Source of the DNA: JAWLFI01 sp964626595
GTDB taxonomy: Bacteria > Bacteroidota > Bacteroidia > Chitinophagales > Saprospiraceae
Assembly: GCA_964626595.1 (NCBI GenBank)
Contig: CAZVFU010000116.1
Location: 1 to 6,042 of the forward strand
Reading direction: 5' to 3'
DNA length: 6,042 nt
Positions 5,186-6,042 of this stretch are shown here, one piece after another (position 1 is the first letter of the stretch; the number at the start of each line of letters is the position of its first letter). A program made the translations under genes and the position numbers. The notes below the pieces were generated by a model that did no database searches, was not told where the DNA came from, and saw nothing but the letters and a program-made list of their open reading frames with translations.

Positions 5186-6042
5186 ATGCGTTTTATATCT
5201 CTAATCATTTTCTTTCTCTTTTTCCAGAATCTTTTTGGCCAGCTGGATACAGAACGAGTACCCTATTCTATGCATGAGGATCAAGTGGAAGCGCGGAATT
5301 GGATAAAGTTGCCGGCACAGGACTGGGCCGTGAAAAAAAAGGAACTACTCAAGCAGGATCGCAGCGCCCCAAAACCCTTTCAATTTGGGCACACCTTTAA
5401 TCAAACCTATGACTTAACGGATGGGCAGTGGACGACACTGGCGAACGGAGATAAAGTATGGACTCTTGCCCTACATTCGCCATCGGCTGTATCCATGAAT
5501 GTGGTGTGGTCGGATTTTTATATTCCAAAAGGTGGCGCACTTTTCATTTATAATGCAGACAAGTCGGAAATTATTGGTGCCTATACCCACCGTCAAAATA
5601 ACAAAGATCGAACTTTGAGTTCCTGGCTTATAAGAGGGGACAAGTTGATCATAGAATACAACCAACCGGCCGGCCTTCAAGCTTTGCCCGCCTTGACCAT
5701 TGGAAAAGTGGTACATGGTCTGTTGGGACCGGCAGGCTCAGAAAAAGACCTCAATGATTCAGGGGATTGCAATCACGACGTTAAATGTAGTATAGGCAGT
5801 GAAATTGACGGGCTAAAAGATCATTTGTCTCGCGCAGCAGGTATATTGTTGGTCAACGGGAACTCTTTTTGCTCCTCTTGTTTAATTAACAATACCGCTC
5901 AGGACGAAACTCCATACATACTAACGGCGGATCACTGTATGGGTAGGGATCCAAGCAGTATAGCAGTTCGTTTCGGGTGGATAGCTGAGAACCCCGATTG
6001 CGGTACCGAAACGCCCAGTGAAAATGGCCCGGAATTCATGGT
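5186..6042 (+). CDS. Secreted lysyl-endopeptidase-like serine protease (3' part missing)
   Basis: Exported chymotrypsin-fold protease; the first 285 codons are in the window and the frame is open to the right edge. A signal peptide is clear (hydrophobic residues 4-17, cleavage near FG-Q at 18-19). A propeptide region follows, with the Bacteroidota-type segment PSAVSMNVVWSDFYIPKGGA (99-118). From about 193 the sequence tracks mature Achromobacter lysyl endopeptidase: SGDCNHDVKC (192-201), SFCSSCLINNTAQD (227-240), then YILTADHCMG (244-253) with His250 as the catalytic histidine. Cys195, 201, 229, 251 and 272 correspond to five of the six disulfide cysteines of that enzyme; Cys232 is extra. The catalytic Asp and Ser, the Lys-specificity pocket and any type IX sorting tail lie beyond the window, so cleavage after lysine is inferred from similarity only. 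The ATG at 5186 was chosen because it gives a proper signal peptide directly after a consensus -7 box. Confidence 0.88.
   Translation, partial: MRFISLIIFFLFFQNLFGQLDTERVPYSMHEDQVEARNWIKLPAQDWAVKKKELLKQDRSAPKPFQFGHTFNQTYDLTDGQWTTLANGDKVWTLALHSPSAVSMNVVWSDFYIPKGGALFIYNADKSEIIGAYTHRQNNKDRTLSSWLIRGDKLIIEYNQPAGLQALPALTIGKVVHGLLGPAGSEKDLNDSGDCNHDVKCSIGSEIDGLKDHLSRAAGILLVNGNSFCSSCLINNTAQDETPYILTADHCMGRDPSSIAVRFGWIAENPDCGTETPSENGPEFM

Overview
The window looks like chromosomal DNA of a Bacteroidota-type bacterium (Bacteroidota or a close relative such as Balneolota). I judge this from the protein families present, exported proteins whose signal peptides end in ...FGQ or ...SAAQ, start codons with no Shine-Dalgarno sequence, and a perfect TAnnTTTG-type -7 box in front of the last gene. 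Base composition is moderate, except for one GC-rich island near 4300-4455. The phylum call is an inference from protein and promoter style; I cannot name a genus.

Layout from left to right. (1) A minus-strand sodium/solute symporter of the PutP-like SSS family runs off the left edge. (2) Sixty bases upstream of it, on the same strand, ends a large exported beta-propeller protein of the BNR/Asp-box, sortilin-like 'glycosyl hydrolase' group. The two are probably co-transcribed, and the 60-base junction carries an inverted repeat whose outer arm covers the symporter start codon. The propeller gene is interrupted by exactly 100 N. This is almost certainly a scaffold gap of unknown true length, which I estimate hides about 150-170 residues rather than 34. 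(3) A 177-bp divergent intergenic region with two small tandem hairpins leads to a plus-strand small-conductance MscS-type mechanosensitive channel. (4) The channel gene converges on a minus-strand GNAT acetyltransferase of the RimJ/RimL type. The 177 bp between them hold a GC-rich, multi-hairpin, apparently non-coding element that ends exactly at the acetyltransferase stop codon. (5) A 200-bp divergent region contains a terminator-like hairpin readable in both directions and a good -7 promoter box. (6) It leads to a plus-strand secreted lysyl-endopeptidase-like serine protease that runs off the right edge. That reading frame has no stop in the window and is easy to miss.

Functionally this is ordinary housekeeping and nutrient-handling content: exported propeller protein plus sodium-coupled uptake, osmotic safety valve, acetyltransferase and secreted protease. 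I see no CRISPR array, tRNA, rRNA, transposase or phage gene. The parts that known gene families do not explain are the non-coding ones: the start-codon hairpin at 371-432, the structured island at 4301-4455, and the bidirectional hairpin at 5079-5120.
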